DNA of 64,000 nt from assembly GCA_963383645.1 (NCBI GenBank), contig OY726557.1, positions 124,412,223 through 124,476,222 on the forward strand. The letters run 5' to 3'. Within the stretch, counting starts at the first letter, position 1. The number at the start of each line of letters is the position of its first letter. The position numbers were made by a program, and so were the translations under genes. The notes under the pieces are model-generated. The model did not search any database. It was given only the letters and a program-made list of their open reading frames with translations, and had not been told where the DNA came from. The DNA is from Muscardinus avellanarius (lineage: Eukaryota; Chordata; Mammalia; Rodentia; Gliridae). Shown here piece after piece: positions 55,395 to 64,000 of the stretch.

Positions 55395-55586
55395 CTTTCT
55401 TGTGTTACTGGGGTTCCTGGAAGCCCTTCTACCTCCGGGCTACACTCCCAGACCTAGTTTTACATCTTTATTTGGAAACAGGGTCTCCTAAGCCAGCACG
55501 TGAGGCTGGCTTCGAACCTGCGCGATCCTCCTGTCTCTGCCTCCCAAGCACGGGGATTACAAGCGTGCACCACCACGCCTGGCTTA
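55395..55586 (-). mobile_element. Young B1-dID SINE
   Basis: Minus-strand dimer, CpG-rich. Confidence 0.9.
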
Positions 55587-55769
55587 TAATTTTCCTTTCT
55601 GAATTCTCTTTCAACTCCAGTTTCAATTAACACTTGCTGCTGTATTTCCTATACTGCTGTCCTCTTTCTTCCTACATTCCCACAAATGTAGCCAGTCTCT
55701 ATTCAGCAGTGCAGCAATCCCTGTTACCCACAACACTATGAACTTATGGTAACTGTGGATTATAAATAT
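55587..55769. other. Short unassigned stretch
   Basis: Nothing recognised. Confidence 0.35.
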
Positions 55770-55962
55770 TTTTTGGTACTGGGGTTCCTGAAAACCCTTC
55801 TACCTCCGGGCTACACTCCCAGACCTATTTTTTAAAATATTTTTAAAATTTGGAAACAGGATCTCTTAAACCAGCGCTGCTGGCTTCGAACCTGTGCGAT
55901 CCTCCTGTCTCTGCCTCCCAAGCGCGGGGATTACAAGCCTGCGCCACCACACCCGGCTATAA
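55770..55962 (-). mobile_element. Young B1-dID SINE
   Basis: Minus-strand dimer. Confidence 0.9.
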
Positions 55963-56043
55963 ATTTTTATTAAGGATTTATGAAGGATTCTTTCTACCCA
56001 GGCACTCTTTATGGCCTGGGTTAGTAGACACCCAGACTCCAAG

Positions 56044-56295
56044 ATGGTGTCAGTCGTACCAGTGAAAGAGAAGAAACTCATGGGTGTCAAATGAAGGGAG
56101 CTGCCAAGTTGGATACTGATGTGGGATTTCACCCATTTAGGCATTGCTGGAGTACCAGGGAGGTTACCACCAGTACATCAATGTGAGAAAAGGGAGCTTT
56201 GCCAGGCTTAACATGGTGCTAACAGCTTACATGCTTTTCAGCCTCTGCCTGGCTTACAAGGAGCTCAACATGAGAGGCACTGCAAGTACCACTGA
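56044..56295 (+). pseudogene. ATP5MF: Processed pseudogene of ATP synthase subunit f
   Basis: ATP5MF is a small single-helix subunit of the mitochondrial F1Fo ATP synthase membrane sector, about 88 aa in its short isoform. Recognisable pieces in order are VPVKEKKLMGVK at the start (56053-56088), ELPSWILMWDF after an in-frame TGA, then in a shifted frame YHQYINVRKGSFARLNMVL, the membrane helix, and a KYH-stop C-terminus (TACCACTGA, 56287-56295). The span is 252 nt instead of 267, with at least one premature stop and one frameshift. There are no introns, and 3'UTR-like sequence continues to about 56390. It is a retrocopy and not functional; the source gene lies elsewhere. Confidence 0.9.
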
Positions 56296-56399
56296 GGAAG
56301 GGATAGTGTGGTTGGCACATTGTACTCCTAATCATGACTACCATGCCCAGCTCCCCTCCATGTATGAAGACCTCAAATCATGACAAAATTCTTTCGTAT

Positions 56400-57787
56400 C
56401 CTGAGAATTAACACCCAACAAAGGTGACTGGTTAAAAAAAGAAAATATTTATCAAAAGTGAAAAATGATGACCGTATTCCACAAAAAAAGATACAGATTC
56501 AAATTTTAATGTGACTTTAAAAATCTCAGTGACAATTCCTTACAGAGGACCAGTTTCTTACCCTCTATGTGGCTTTTTGGTTCTGGTCTTACACCTGTTA
56601 CTGGGGCCCTTTAAGCCTCAGATCCTGTTCTCTGAACTTCAGTGTCCTATAAACATTACAAATGATTTTTTAAGTTTTTCAGATAAATTCAAACCCCGAT
56701 TCCAAAGACTGTGTCTGTTTTAACAACAATAACAAATATCATAAACAAAAATAAAAGAGCAATCACCCCTGAGAAAAATTTATGTGTTATCCAGGAACAG
56801 AAACACAGTTAACTTTCAAAATACAAATATTTCCTCATACTCATCTATCCTGAAATTAAAAAATGAAGTGGAGAAGTAAAGTATATCAGAGAGAACAGAA
56901 GACTCAAAATCTAGAACGAATCCAAAATTTCAAGCTTTTCATAAAGAAGCTATATAATTTTTATTAAATTGTTAACCACTCTGTGTATGGATTCTGGAAA
57001 TGCCTTTCCAGCCTGATATATATCCCATACATACAGCAAATGTCTTAAACATTTAGCATGTCCTAACTAAGTTGTACAAAGGTATAAAACACATACCAAC
57101 AAAGCTTAATGAATAGCACAGGGCTGCAAAATGGGCTATATTTGAGAGTCATTATGGAATGTCCTATATTCATGACACTAGAAATTGAAAGAGACGTGTC
57201 TCTGTCCACTGGAGGATGTGCAGACAGAAGAGCAGATGTTTTGATTAGAACTTCCAGTGGCACATGAACAGTCAGACAATGAGAAACCCCACACCCAGTG
57301 GCACAGAGTCTGGCACCGTCACGCTGGTGTTATTTGCTTGATCATTTGCAGAACTGTTCATCTTTTCCCAAGGGAAAAATCCATGACAATTAAAAAATAG
57401 AGACAAATTTCTTCCTTAACATTATTATTTTTTAAACATAAAACATAGTGAAGAGTACACAGAAATTGTAAAGTTGGTGAAGAAAGGATGAAGACCTCCT
57501 ATAAAAAATAAATGAAGAAAGGTTTCAATTTTTCTTCTTTCCCATAGAAGAGAAAGAAGACTAAATTTAACCATCCTGCCATGGATATATCCTTTAAAAC
57601 AGCCTGTTGGACATGTTAAAAAAAATCACACAGTGCTTTCTGACCATGTGATAGAGTTATTTTTTATTTTAAAAATATGAATATTGTCTAAAAAATTAAG
57701 AATCCTGCCACTAAAAACTGTAATTAAATACATAGAATCTCTCTGATTTATAATTACATATATAAACACATAACATACAGTGTCTAA
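56400..57787. other. 3' flank of the intact OR8B-like gene
   Basis: No recognised repeat or gene. Confidence 0.4.
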
Positions 57788-58720
57788 TCAAAACTTTCTC
57801 CTGCTCAGGGTTTTTCTCAGAGCAACTTTAACATCCTTATTCCTCAAGCTATAGATTAAGGGGTTCATCATGGGAACCACATTGGTATAAAAGACAGAAG
57901 AAGTTTTTCCCTCATCCATAGACCCAGCAGAAGATGGCTTAAGATACATGAATGCACCTGATCCAAAGAACAAAGAAACAGCAATTAGGTGGGAGCTGCA
58001 GGTGCTGAAGGCTTTGGACCTGCCCTCAGTAGACCTTATTTGAAGGATACTAGAAAGGATAAAGCCATATGAGATAAAGATAGTGAAACTGGGCACAATG
58101 ATGTTGATGCCTGCCACAATACGGACCTCTACTTCATTGACATAGGTGCTGGAGCAGGAGAGCTGCATCACAGGGAGAATGTCACAGAAATAGTGGTTGA
58201 TGGTGTTGGCATCACAGAAGGTCAGTCTCAGCATGCATCCAGTGTGGGCCATGGCACCAGAAAATGCCATCAGATATGAACCAAGCATAAGGCTGGAACA
58301 CACTCTAGGGGACATGGCTGTGTTATACAAAAGTGGATGGCAGATGGCCACATAGCGATCGTATGCCATAGACATCAACACATAGCACTCAGAGATAACG
58401 AAAAAACAGTAAAAGTAGAGTTGAGTCATGCACCCCATATAAGAGATGGTATTCTTTTTATAAATGAAGTTCATCAGCATTTTGGGTGTGAACACAGAAG
58501 AGTAACAGAGGTCAATGAAGGACAAGTTAAAGAGGAAAAAGTACATGGGGGTGTGAAGGTGTGAATTCAGTCCAATTAGAATTAGCAAACTCAAATTTCC
58601 CAGTACAGTGACCATATACATCACTAGAAACAGGAAAAGTAGGAGAAGTTGGAGATCTGGTTGGTTTGTGAGACCTGCCAGAATGAATTCAGTCACAAAA
58701 GAGTCATTTCCAGGAGCCAT
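57788..58720 (-). CDS. Olfactory receptor, OR8B-like, intact (310 aa)
   Basis: Single-exon seven-helix odorant receptor. Landmarks: NDS glycosylation site at 5-7, GN in TM1 (41-42), TPMYFFLFN (57-65), [10 protein letters not shown] (118-127), SY in TM5 (217-218), KAFSTCSSH (236-244), [14 protein letters not shown] around 251-264, and [16 protein letters not shown] (283-298). C97 and C179 are present for the disulfide. The length is standard. INIIVPSFTIFISYGFI and the C-terminus favour subfamily 8B; 8G is the main alternative. It is the working partner of the nonsense-broken copy 18.8 kb to the left, from which it differs at about 8 percent of residues. Confidence 0.96.
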   Translation of the reverse strand: MAPGNDSFVTEFILAGLTNQPDLQLLLLFLFLVMYMVTVLGNLSLLILIGLNSHLHTPMYFFLFNLSFIDLCYSSVFTPKMLMNFIYKKNTISYMGCMTQLYFYCFFVISECYVLMSMAYDRYVAICHPLLYNTAMSPRVCSSLMLGSYLMAFSGAMAHTGCMLRLTFCDANTINHYFCDILPVMQLSCSSTYVNEVEVRIVAGINIIVPSFTIFISYGFILSSILQIRSTEGRSKAFSTCSSHLIAVSLFFGSGAFMYLKPSSAGSMDEGKTSSVFYTNVVPMMNPLIYSLRNKDVKVALRKTLSRRKF

Positions 58721-58735
58721 TCTTCTTTGAGATAA

Positions 58736-58756
58736 TCTGTGGACACAGGCAAATGG
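58736..58756 (-). promoter_or_regulatory. Splice acceptor of the intact OR8B-like exon
   Basis: Minus strand: TTTGCCTGTGTCCACAG, then a 16-nt leader and the ATG. The same site exists in the 39-kb paralogue. Confidence 0.6.
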
Positions 58757-59046
58757 GTTACATTAGGAGACAACTCAAAAGAATCATAGTTCTTTCCAAG
58801 TATGAGGTATTACTGGGAATGTCTGAGACTTTCCCCACCTGAATAACACAGAATCATCTCTCAGAGATGACATGATAAGGCATCTAATGCAGATTAGAGT
58901 CTGGTAGGGTAGAAAGAAAAAGCATTCTTTCTACTCCAAAACTCAGAGACCAGAGCCTGGGGGAGTTTATTCACTGCCCATTCACATTCATTCATCCACC
59001 CATTCATTTGTTCATTTATTCATATTTTCTCTCTCTCTCTTTCACA

Positions 59047-59086
<40 letters not shown>

Positions 59087-59464
59087 TAAATCTATAAGAA
59101 TGAGAGATTTTCTATAGAGAGGAAACTGCTGATGTTATGCTACTGATGAAATTCTTGTATCCACTAATATCTAAGCGTTCTCTGCCCCTCCTTCTCCAAC
59201 ACTTTATTCTGCCAATTTCACTTGAGTCTCAGGAATGCACAAAACTGGGAGGAAATGACATAGTTTAGAATACACACTTTCCATCTTGTTTTAAGGAGGT
59301 CATTAATGTGCCTGAAATTTAACTCACCGTTCTCAGTCCAGTCCTCAATACTCCTGTATCCTTGTTATTTATTTCTGTATTTTTAGAAGAATGATTTCAG
59401 GTTCCATGAATTTGCATCCTCAGCTTCTAAGAGGATAAATCCAGACTAAATTTCTGACATGCCC
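58757..59464. other. 5' intron region of the intact OR8B-like gene
   Basis: Contains a CA repeat (59047-59083) preceded by a CT run. No SINE. Confidence 0.4.
59047..59083. repeat. (CA)n microsatellite
   Basis: About 18 CA units following a short CT run. Confidence 0.95.
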
Positions 59465-59770
59465 TAAAACTATTTCTGATCTACAGATCATAATTTATGA
59501 TTATTACTTTCATTCCTATCCAGCAACAATTAAATCGTTATTATCACATTTGCCATTTAACAAGGCACAAATTTAATGTGAGCTTTATGATGTAACATAA
59601 CTTGGTTTTAAATAAGTTTCTTCACCACAGAACAGACTCTAGGTATGAAATGTAAGAGAGGGGATTGGATTTACATCCTGGACTATTATCTCTAGCTCCT
59701 GAAGGATTCAACATTTTACTCAAGTTTTTTCTTTAGGGATTTTAGAGTGCCCATCGCAAAGCCAAAAACA
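59465..59770. repeat. Paralogous upstream block (shared with 40780-41100)
   Basis: ACAGATCATAATTTATGATT, then GGGGATTGGATTTACATCCT and CATTTTACTCAAG, in the same order as upstream of the 39-kb copy. This shows that the duplication extended at least 1 kb beyond the coding exon. Confidence 0.6.
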
Positions 59771-59974
59771 AACCTCTCTTCCCATTATCTTGATACCTAT
59801 AGGGAAATCTATTCTTTAAGTTCTTGTTCTGTTTCTTCTCACATCCTAAATGGAGATTTCCCACAGGGTCTGCCTCCCTCCTGTCTTCTTTATTTATTTT
59901 CAAGTGTCAGTAAGTTACTTTAAATGTTATATCACCTGAAATAGCATCAAAATGTCCTTTTTTTGGACATTTTG

Positions 59975-60300
59975 TTTTTTAGGGTTTTTTGATCATGGAG
60001 ATTAAACCCAGGGGCATTCTTTTTCCAAGCTACACCACCAGTTCCTCAGTATTTTCAGTATAAACACGGAAGAGTAACAAGGGTCAATGAAGAACAAGTT
60101 AAAAAGAAAATGTACATGGGAATGTGAAAGCATGAATTCAGTCCAATTAAAGTTATCAACTTTTTATTTTTTACTTTTTCATTTTGAAACATAGTCTTAT
60201 TAATAGGATGTGTGTCTTGCTGAGGCTGGTCTCGAAACTGTGATCCTCCTATTTTAGTCTCCCAAGTACTGGGATCACAGCCACGTGTCATTGCATTCAG
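59975..60300 (-). mobile_element. B1-dID SINE carrying an OR gene fragment in its linker
   Basis: The ID half (59975 to about 60039) and the B1 half (about 60162-60300) belong to one minus-strand SINE. The normal A-rich linker between them is replaced by about 122 bp of OR sequence. Confidence 0.8.
60040..60161 (-). pseudogene. Olfactory receptor fragment (TM1 to TM2 region) inside a SINE
   Basis: About 122 bp collinear with 58466-58588 of the intact OR8B-like gene, on the same strand, about 80 percent alike. It covers the end of TM1, the PMYFF motif and TM2 (GGTCAATGAAGAACAAGTTA and GAATTCAGTCCAATTA on the plus strand). Small indels break the frame. No other OR sequence adjoins it. Confidence 0.85.
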
Positions 60301-60462
60301 CTCTGAAACATGTTTTAATGGCTTACATTTCTTTTAAAGCTATTCCTTCTTAATAACTGATGGAAAGTTCTAGTGTCCCATCATTCTTTAAATATAACAC
60401 TTCAGTAATGAAGTCATCAATTTATGCTCCATGTAGAAAAGAATGAGGTTATAAATGCCAAT

Positions 60463-60494
<32 letters not shown>
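60463..60494. repeat. (TTG)n microsatellite
   Basis: About ten TTG units, derived from the tail of the SINE that follows. Confidence 0.95.
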
Positions 60495-60495
<1 letters not shown>

Positions 60496-60938
60496 TGATG
60501 GTACTGGGGTTCCTGGAAGCCCTTCTACCTCTGGGCTACACTCCCAGACATGTGTGTGTATGTATATATATATATTTTTTAAATTAATTAATTTACTTAT
60601 TTATTTTGGTGGTACTGGGGTTCCTGGAAGCCCTTCTATGTCCGGGATACACTCCCACGGGCTATACTCCCAGACCTATTTTTTTAACATTTTTATGTGG
60701 AAACAGAGTCTCTTAAGCCAGCGAGGCTGGCTCCGAACCAGCCCGATCCTCCTGTCTTCGCCTCCCAAGCACGGGGATTACAAGCGTGCGCCACCACGCC
60801 CAGCACTATTTTATATTTTTTATTTATTTGGAAACAGGGTCTCTTAGGCCAGCGAGGCTGACTACAAACCTGTGCAATCCTCCTGTCTCCGCCTCCCCAG
60901 CACGGGGATTACAAGCGTGTGCCAACACGCCCGGCATG
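60493..60938 (-). mobile_element. SINE nested in a SINE linker
   Basis: Outer minus-strand copy: ID half 60493-60548 and B1 half 60807-60938. Inner full copy: 60606-60806, with a duplicated ID segment (GGGATACACTCCCACGGGCT region). The inner insertion lies in the A/T-rich linker. Confidence 0.82.
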
Positions 60939-60984
60939 CCAATTGTTTTAATCCTTCCACACACCCATGCTCACCAAGTGTAAT

Positions 60985-61440
60985 ACCTTGGGCAACTTGC
61001 TTAACTTTTCTGCACCTCAGGTTCATAATTTCTAAACAAGGATTGTAGTAAAAGCACCTTCATTGGATGATTGTGAAAATTAAATGAGATTAAATAAAAA
61101 TAGTATCTGATAGTCACAAATATGCATGTTTTCATAAATTCTGAAAATTTTGACATCAAAATACTAATCAAAATTTTACTCCTTTAATTTTTATGTTCCT
61201 CACAAATCTATAAATTCTGAGTACAAAGATTCTTCTGCCTTATTTTATAATTTGCTTCTGATGTTCAGTATAGTATAGGAATACAGAGAATACATAGGAA
61301 CTCCTGAAATATTTACAGAAATTATGTTCTCTGGCTGAAATACTTCATAATGTTTTCGATATTTCTCACACGTTGAGGAATGGAGTCTAGAATCACAATG
61401 ATCTCCTCCCTTTTCCCTCAGCCACCAATGTTAATAATAG
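60985..61440. repeat. Paralogous upstream block (shared with 30970-31440)
   Basis: Starts with a MIR (GGGCAACTTGCTTAACTTTT) and ends TTATGTTCTCTGGCTGAAAT, then CTTTTCCCTCAG. About 2.3-2.7 kb upstream of the intact OR8B-like exon. Confidence 0.7.
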
Positions 61441-61639
61441 GCAAACTTACAAACAGAAAGTAAATTGGTGTTGCCCAGGGCCTGGTAAGTGATCTTTACT
61501 AATACATTCTGCCTTCTAAAAAATAGACCTACATGTATCAGGTGAGTTGGTCTTCACAATAGGACACAGGTAATGTAATGAGGAAATTATAAGCTTTTCA
61601 GACAATAAGGATGAAGTAATTGTATAGCCATATCAAAAG

Positions 61640-62480
61640 AAGTAAATAAATATAACCTCAATCCCTACCTCACACCATTAACAAAAAAGTATTACAGAAA
61701 AATTATAGCTATAAATGTAAACAAACTTTTGTTTTGGGGCTTGGTGTTAGGTAAAGATTAGGATTCAAAAGAAAAATTCATAAAGCAATAGTCACTAAAT
61801 TATTGGACATTATCACATTTATAGCTTTTATTCTGAGGAAGACAATATTAAAAGAATAAAATAATAATACAAACATGGGGTGACTATATTTTCAAATCCT
61901 ATATTTATTTAATAAAAACTTTATTCAAGATATGTAAAACATTCAAAACTAAACAAGTATAGAAACAGTTCAATAAAGAAATAGTAATGTTGTGAACAGG
62001 TACTTCATCCAAGAAGACACAGGTCTAGCAAGTATACATGCCAAAGATATTATTACTAGTCATTAGGGAATTCAAATTAAAACAAGATACTCTTGTATAA
62101 CTGAGAGGAAGACTAAAGATTTTTTAAACTTTAAACCTGAGGATTTATAATATTAGTGAGTGTGCAGAGCAAGTCTAAGTCTTACATTCTACTGTGAGGA
62201 TGCAAATGGTGCCACCCACTTACTTGGAGAAATAGTTTAACACATTCTTATAAAATTATCTTTAAACAGCATGCATTTATAGAAGTTCTATTATCCTTTA
62301 GCTGGCAGGTGGTTAAATTATAGTTTATCCATATAATGAATCCTACTAACCAATAAATAAGTTACTGATACATTTAATGACAGGGGTGAATCTCAAATTT
62401 ATTATGTTAAAGAAAGAAGCCACACTAAAAGATGCTCTGTGATTCCATTTGTCCTAAGTATATAATATTTTAGTCATACT
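61640..62480 (+). mobile_element. Old L1 ORF2 relic
   Basis: Weak but ordered L1 hallmarks: TCATTAGGGAATTCAAATTA, GAGTGTGCAGAGCAAGTCTA, and GATTCCATTTGTCC. Heavily decayed. Confidence 0.55.
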
Positions 62481-62502
62481 ATATGACTCCACTTACTATA
62501 TG

Positions 62503-62504
<2 letters not shown>

Positions 62505-62553
<49 letters not shown>
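62505..62553. repeat. (TC)n microsatellite
   Basis: About 24 TC units inside old L1 sequence. Confidence 0.95.
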
Positions 62554-62555
<2 letters not shown>

Positions 62556-62809
62556 GTAGGTAGATAGATACAGTATATAGTCTTTTAGCAAAGTAGAACC
62601 ATACTGTATGATAAGTAATGTGGTAAGTAGAATCACATAAAGCATAAAGTCTTTTAGTAAAGTTAGATCATATAGTACATAGTCTTTTAAACTGGCTTCT
62701 TTCATTTAACATAATTAATTTGAGATTTACCCCTGTCATTAAATGTATCAGTCATTTAAGGTCTGGGAGCTTTTGACTATAAAATCGGAAAAAAGAATAT
62801 CTTAAGTTT

Positions 62810-63147
62810 TATTTCATGTATTTGTGTACTAATTGGTGCTTTCTTATAAAAATAAACGTATATTGACCATATGATTCAACAACTCAATACCTAGCTATTT
62901 ACTAATGAAAATTAAAATATACAATCTAAAATAATAAGTACATACATAATAAATGATTTATTAATTTTGCCAAAATGTGAAGTGAATTAAAATGCACATT
63001 AACTAGTAACTGTTTAAATAAATCACAATCTGTTCATACAATGGAATATTCCTCAGCAATAACAAAGAATGAACTAGTGTACAACAAAATGAAATCTCAA
63101 AAATATCTCACCATGTAAAATAAAGCAAACATAAAATAATATATAGT
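62810..63147 (+). mobile_element. Old L1 3' region relic
   Basis: TTCATACAATGGAATATTCC, then TCAGCAATAACAAAGAATGA, is the classical L1 3' region, diverged. Confidence 0.65.
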
Positions 63148-63165
63148 ATATAATTCAATTTTTAA
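63148..63165. repeat. Target-site duplication, left (VNTR-L1 chimera)
   Basis: ATATAATTCAATTTTTAA; right copy ATATGATTCAATTTTTAA at 63888-63905. 18 bp with one transition. Confidence 0.85.
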
Positions 63166-63887
63166 ATATTTTTATTGGTGCGTTGTAATCATACATGACA
63201 TTAGAATACAAGACTTGAGAGGATATACAAGCACACATCATCCAATTAGCCGTCATCCAATCCCCCATCCCATTCCCCCCACCTCGATCCCATGCTTGAT
63301 TGGTGATTATCTCTGATACATTTGTTTACATACCTCCTGAGTTTTAAAGAGGGTCCATCCTCCCCCATCCCATCCCCTCTGATTGGTCACCTTAATTGCT
63401 TCGCTACAGGGCCCTTTCTATAACTCAACCTCCTCCTGTTACCCCTTTCCTTCTAGTTTTTGCTAATTAGGGGAAGCATCTGGTTTTTATTTGCTGTGAT
63501 ATTTCTCTGTGCATGCCGAATTGCAAGTTCCAATCCCACTCTTGACGGCCCCAGTAGTGGCTTGGTCACCCGGAGGACTCTGATCCCAACCTCGCTGGCT
63601 CCAGCCCCAGCCTTGCCTCATGGGAGGCCCTGATTCTGGCCTCGCTGTCTCCGGCACCAGCCTAACCCCTCTGCAGACTCCTATTCTGGCCTCAGAGGCC
63701 CCAGCCTGGCCTGCCTCACAGCAGGCTCCAATCCCGGCCTTGCTGACCCCAGAACCAGCTTAACCTCTCGATAGGCTTCAATCCCCACCTCAGAAGCCTC
63801 AGTAGCAGCCTTGCCTCATGGCAGGCTCTGATCCCGGCCTCGCTGTCTACGGCACTGGCCTAACCCCTTGGCAGGCTCCGATCCCGG
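63166..63887 (-). mobile_element. Chimeric retroelement: GC-rich VNTR joined to an L1 3' end
   Basis: 722 bp enclosed by an 18-bp target duplication. On the minus strand the order is: seven tandem GC-rich units of about 50 bp (63887-63539), a short linker, a roughly 170-bp middle (AGATGCTTCCCCTAATTAGC, GGGGTAACAGGAGGAGG) and the common L1 3'UTR (CAAGCATGGGAT, G-rich tract, CAACGCACCAATAAAA) with an A-rich tail. No ORF is present. The plan resembles SVA (VNTR plus retroviral 3' part plus poly A), but with an L1-derived 3' end. The VNTR could alternatively be L1 5'UTR monomers joined to a 3'UTR by a deletion. Confidence 0.75.
63539..63887 (-). repeat. VNTR: seven ~50-bp units with ~100-bp higher order
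   Basis: Plus-strand units of 52, 50, 50, 48, 50, 50 and 49 bp, each roughly CTCGCTG-CTCC-GCACCAGCC then GGCAGGCTC-GATCCCGGC. From unit 2 on, units with CCTTGCCTCA or similar (2, 4, 6) alternate with units having CCTAACCCCT or similar (3, 5, 7). The array therefore grew by doubling a two-unit block. Confidence 0.85.
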
Positions 63888-63905
63888 ATATGATTCAATT
63901 TTTAA
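63888..63905. repeat. Target-site duplication, right (VNTR-L1 chimera)
   Basis: Partner of 63148-63165. It adjoins the T-run of another minus-strand L1 3' end. Confidence 0.85.
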
Positions 63906-64000
63906 TTGGTGCTTTTTAGTCATACATCTTAATGGGGTACAAGATGGCAGAGGCATACATGCACACACATCAATCATTTAGCCTTAACTCAGTTCCCAAC
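63906..64000 (-). mobile_element. L1 3' end, minus strand, continuing past the window
   Basis: AATTGGTGCTTTTTAGTCAT, then ATGCACACACATCAATC: the complement of the common L1 3'UTR. The VNTR chimera inserted beside its A-tail. Confidence 0.7.

Noticed and set aside
56511..56723. 70-codon frame after the ATP5MF pseudogene
   Set aside because: No recognisable family and no link to the retrocopy; left unannotated.
63539..63887. CRISPR-like array
   Set aside because: Units are contiguous 50-bp tandem repeats without spacers, in a mammalian genome; it is a minisatellite.

Overview
The window is mammalian genomic DNA, almost certainly from a sciurid rodent (squirrel, marmot or ground squirrel). Two things show this. 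First, a single-exon olfactory receptor (OR) cluster of family 8, whose human counterpart lies at 11q24. Second, dozens of copies of a dimeric SINE whose left half is 7SL/B1-like and whose right half is tRNA/ID-like, the B1-dID type known from squirrels and their relatives. No bacterial, plasmid or CRISPR content is present. Family names come from remembered motifs; no database search was run.

Genes. Four OR loci all lie on the minus strand. They are an intact OR8D-like gene (12206-13132), an OR8B/8G-like pseudogene broken by a small deletion (27258-28185), an OR8B-like gene killed by one nonsense codon (38996-39928), and its intact tandem duplicate (57788-58720). Each has a splice-acceptor-like sequence 13-18 bases before its ATG, as expected for ORs with non-coding upstream exons. 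A fifth OR scrap of about 120 bp (60040-60161) is embedded inside a SINE. The only other gene trace is a processed pseudogene of ATP synthase subunit f, ATP5MF (56044-56295).

Mobile DNA fills most of the rest. Positions 225-6415 hold an old plus-strand L1 (half-L1-like) split by a younger minus-strand element (2140-4952) with a perfect 17-bp target duplication. A sister copy lies at 51652-54474 on the plus strand. Both copies have the same odd layout: an L1 5'UTR with ETS/YY1 start motifs, an intact 305-codon ORF1, no ORF2, an inverted segment of an older degenerate L1 plus flanking DNA, and an L1 3'UTR. A stand-alone copy of the inverted segment lies at 42042-42914 and may be, or be close to, the donor locus. 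At the right end (63166-63887) is a second chimeric retroelement: seven GC-rich 50-bp tandem units joined to an L1-type 3' end, flanked by an 18-bp target duplication, in an SVA-like plan.

Other elements include a twin-primed L1 (20584-21995), a class I endogenous retrovirus remnant (about 46.0-48.0 kb, minus) whose nucleocapsid region is split by a SINE, a 431-bp solo LTR nested in a SINE and itself holding the second chimeric L1 (51267-54532), and a probable LTR with a strong leader hairpin (44371-44971). There are also ancient MIR and L2 fragments and many microsatellites. Blocks upstream of the OR genes are shared between paralogues (30970-31440 with 60985-61440; 40780-41100 with 59465-59770), so the cluster grew by tandem duplication that carried regulatory DNA along.
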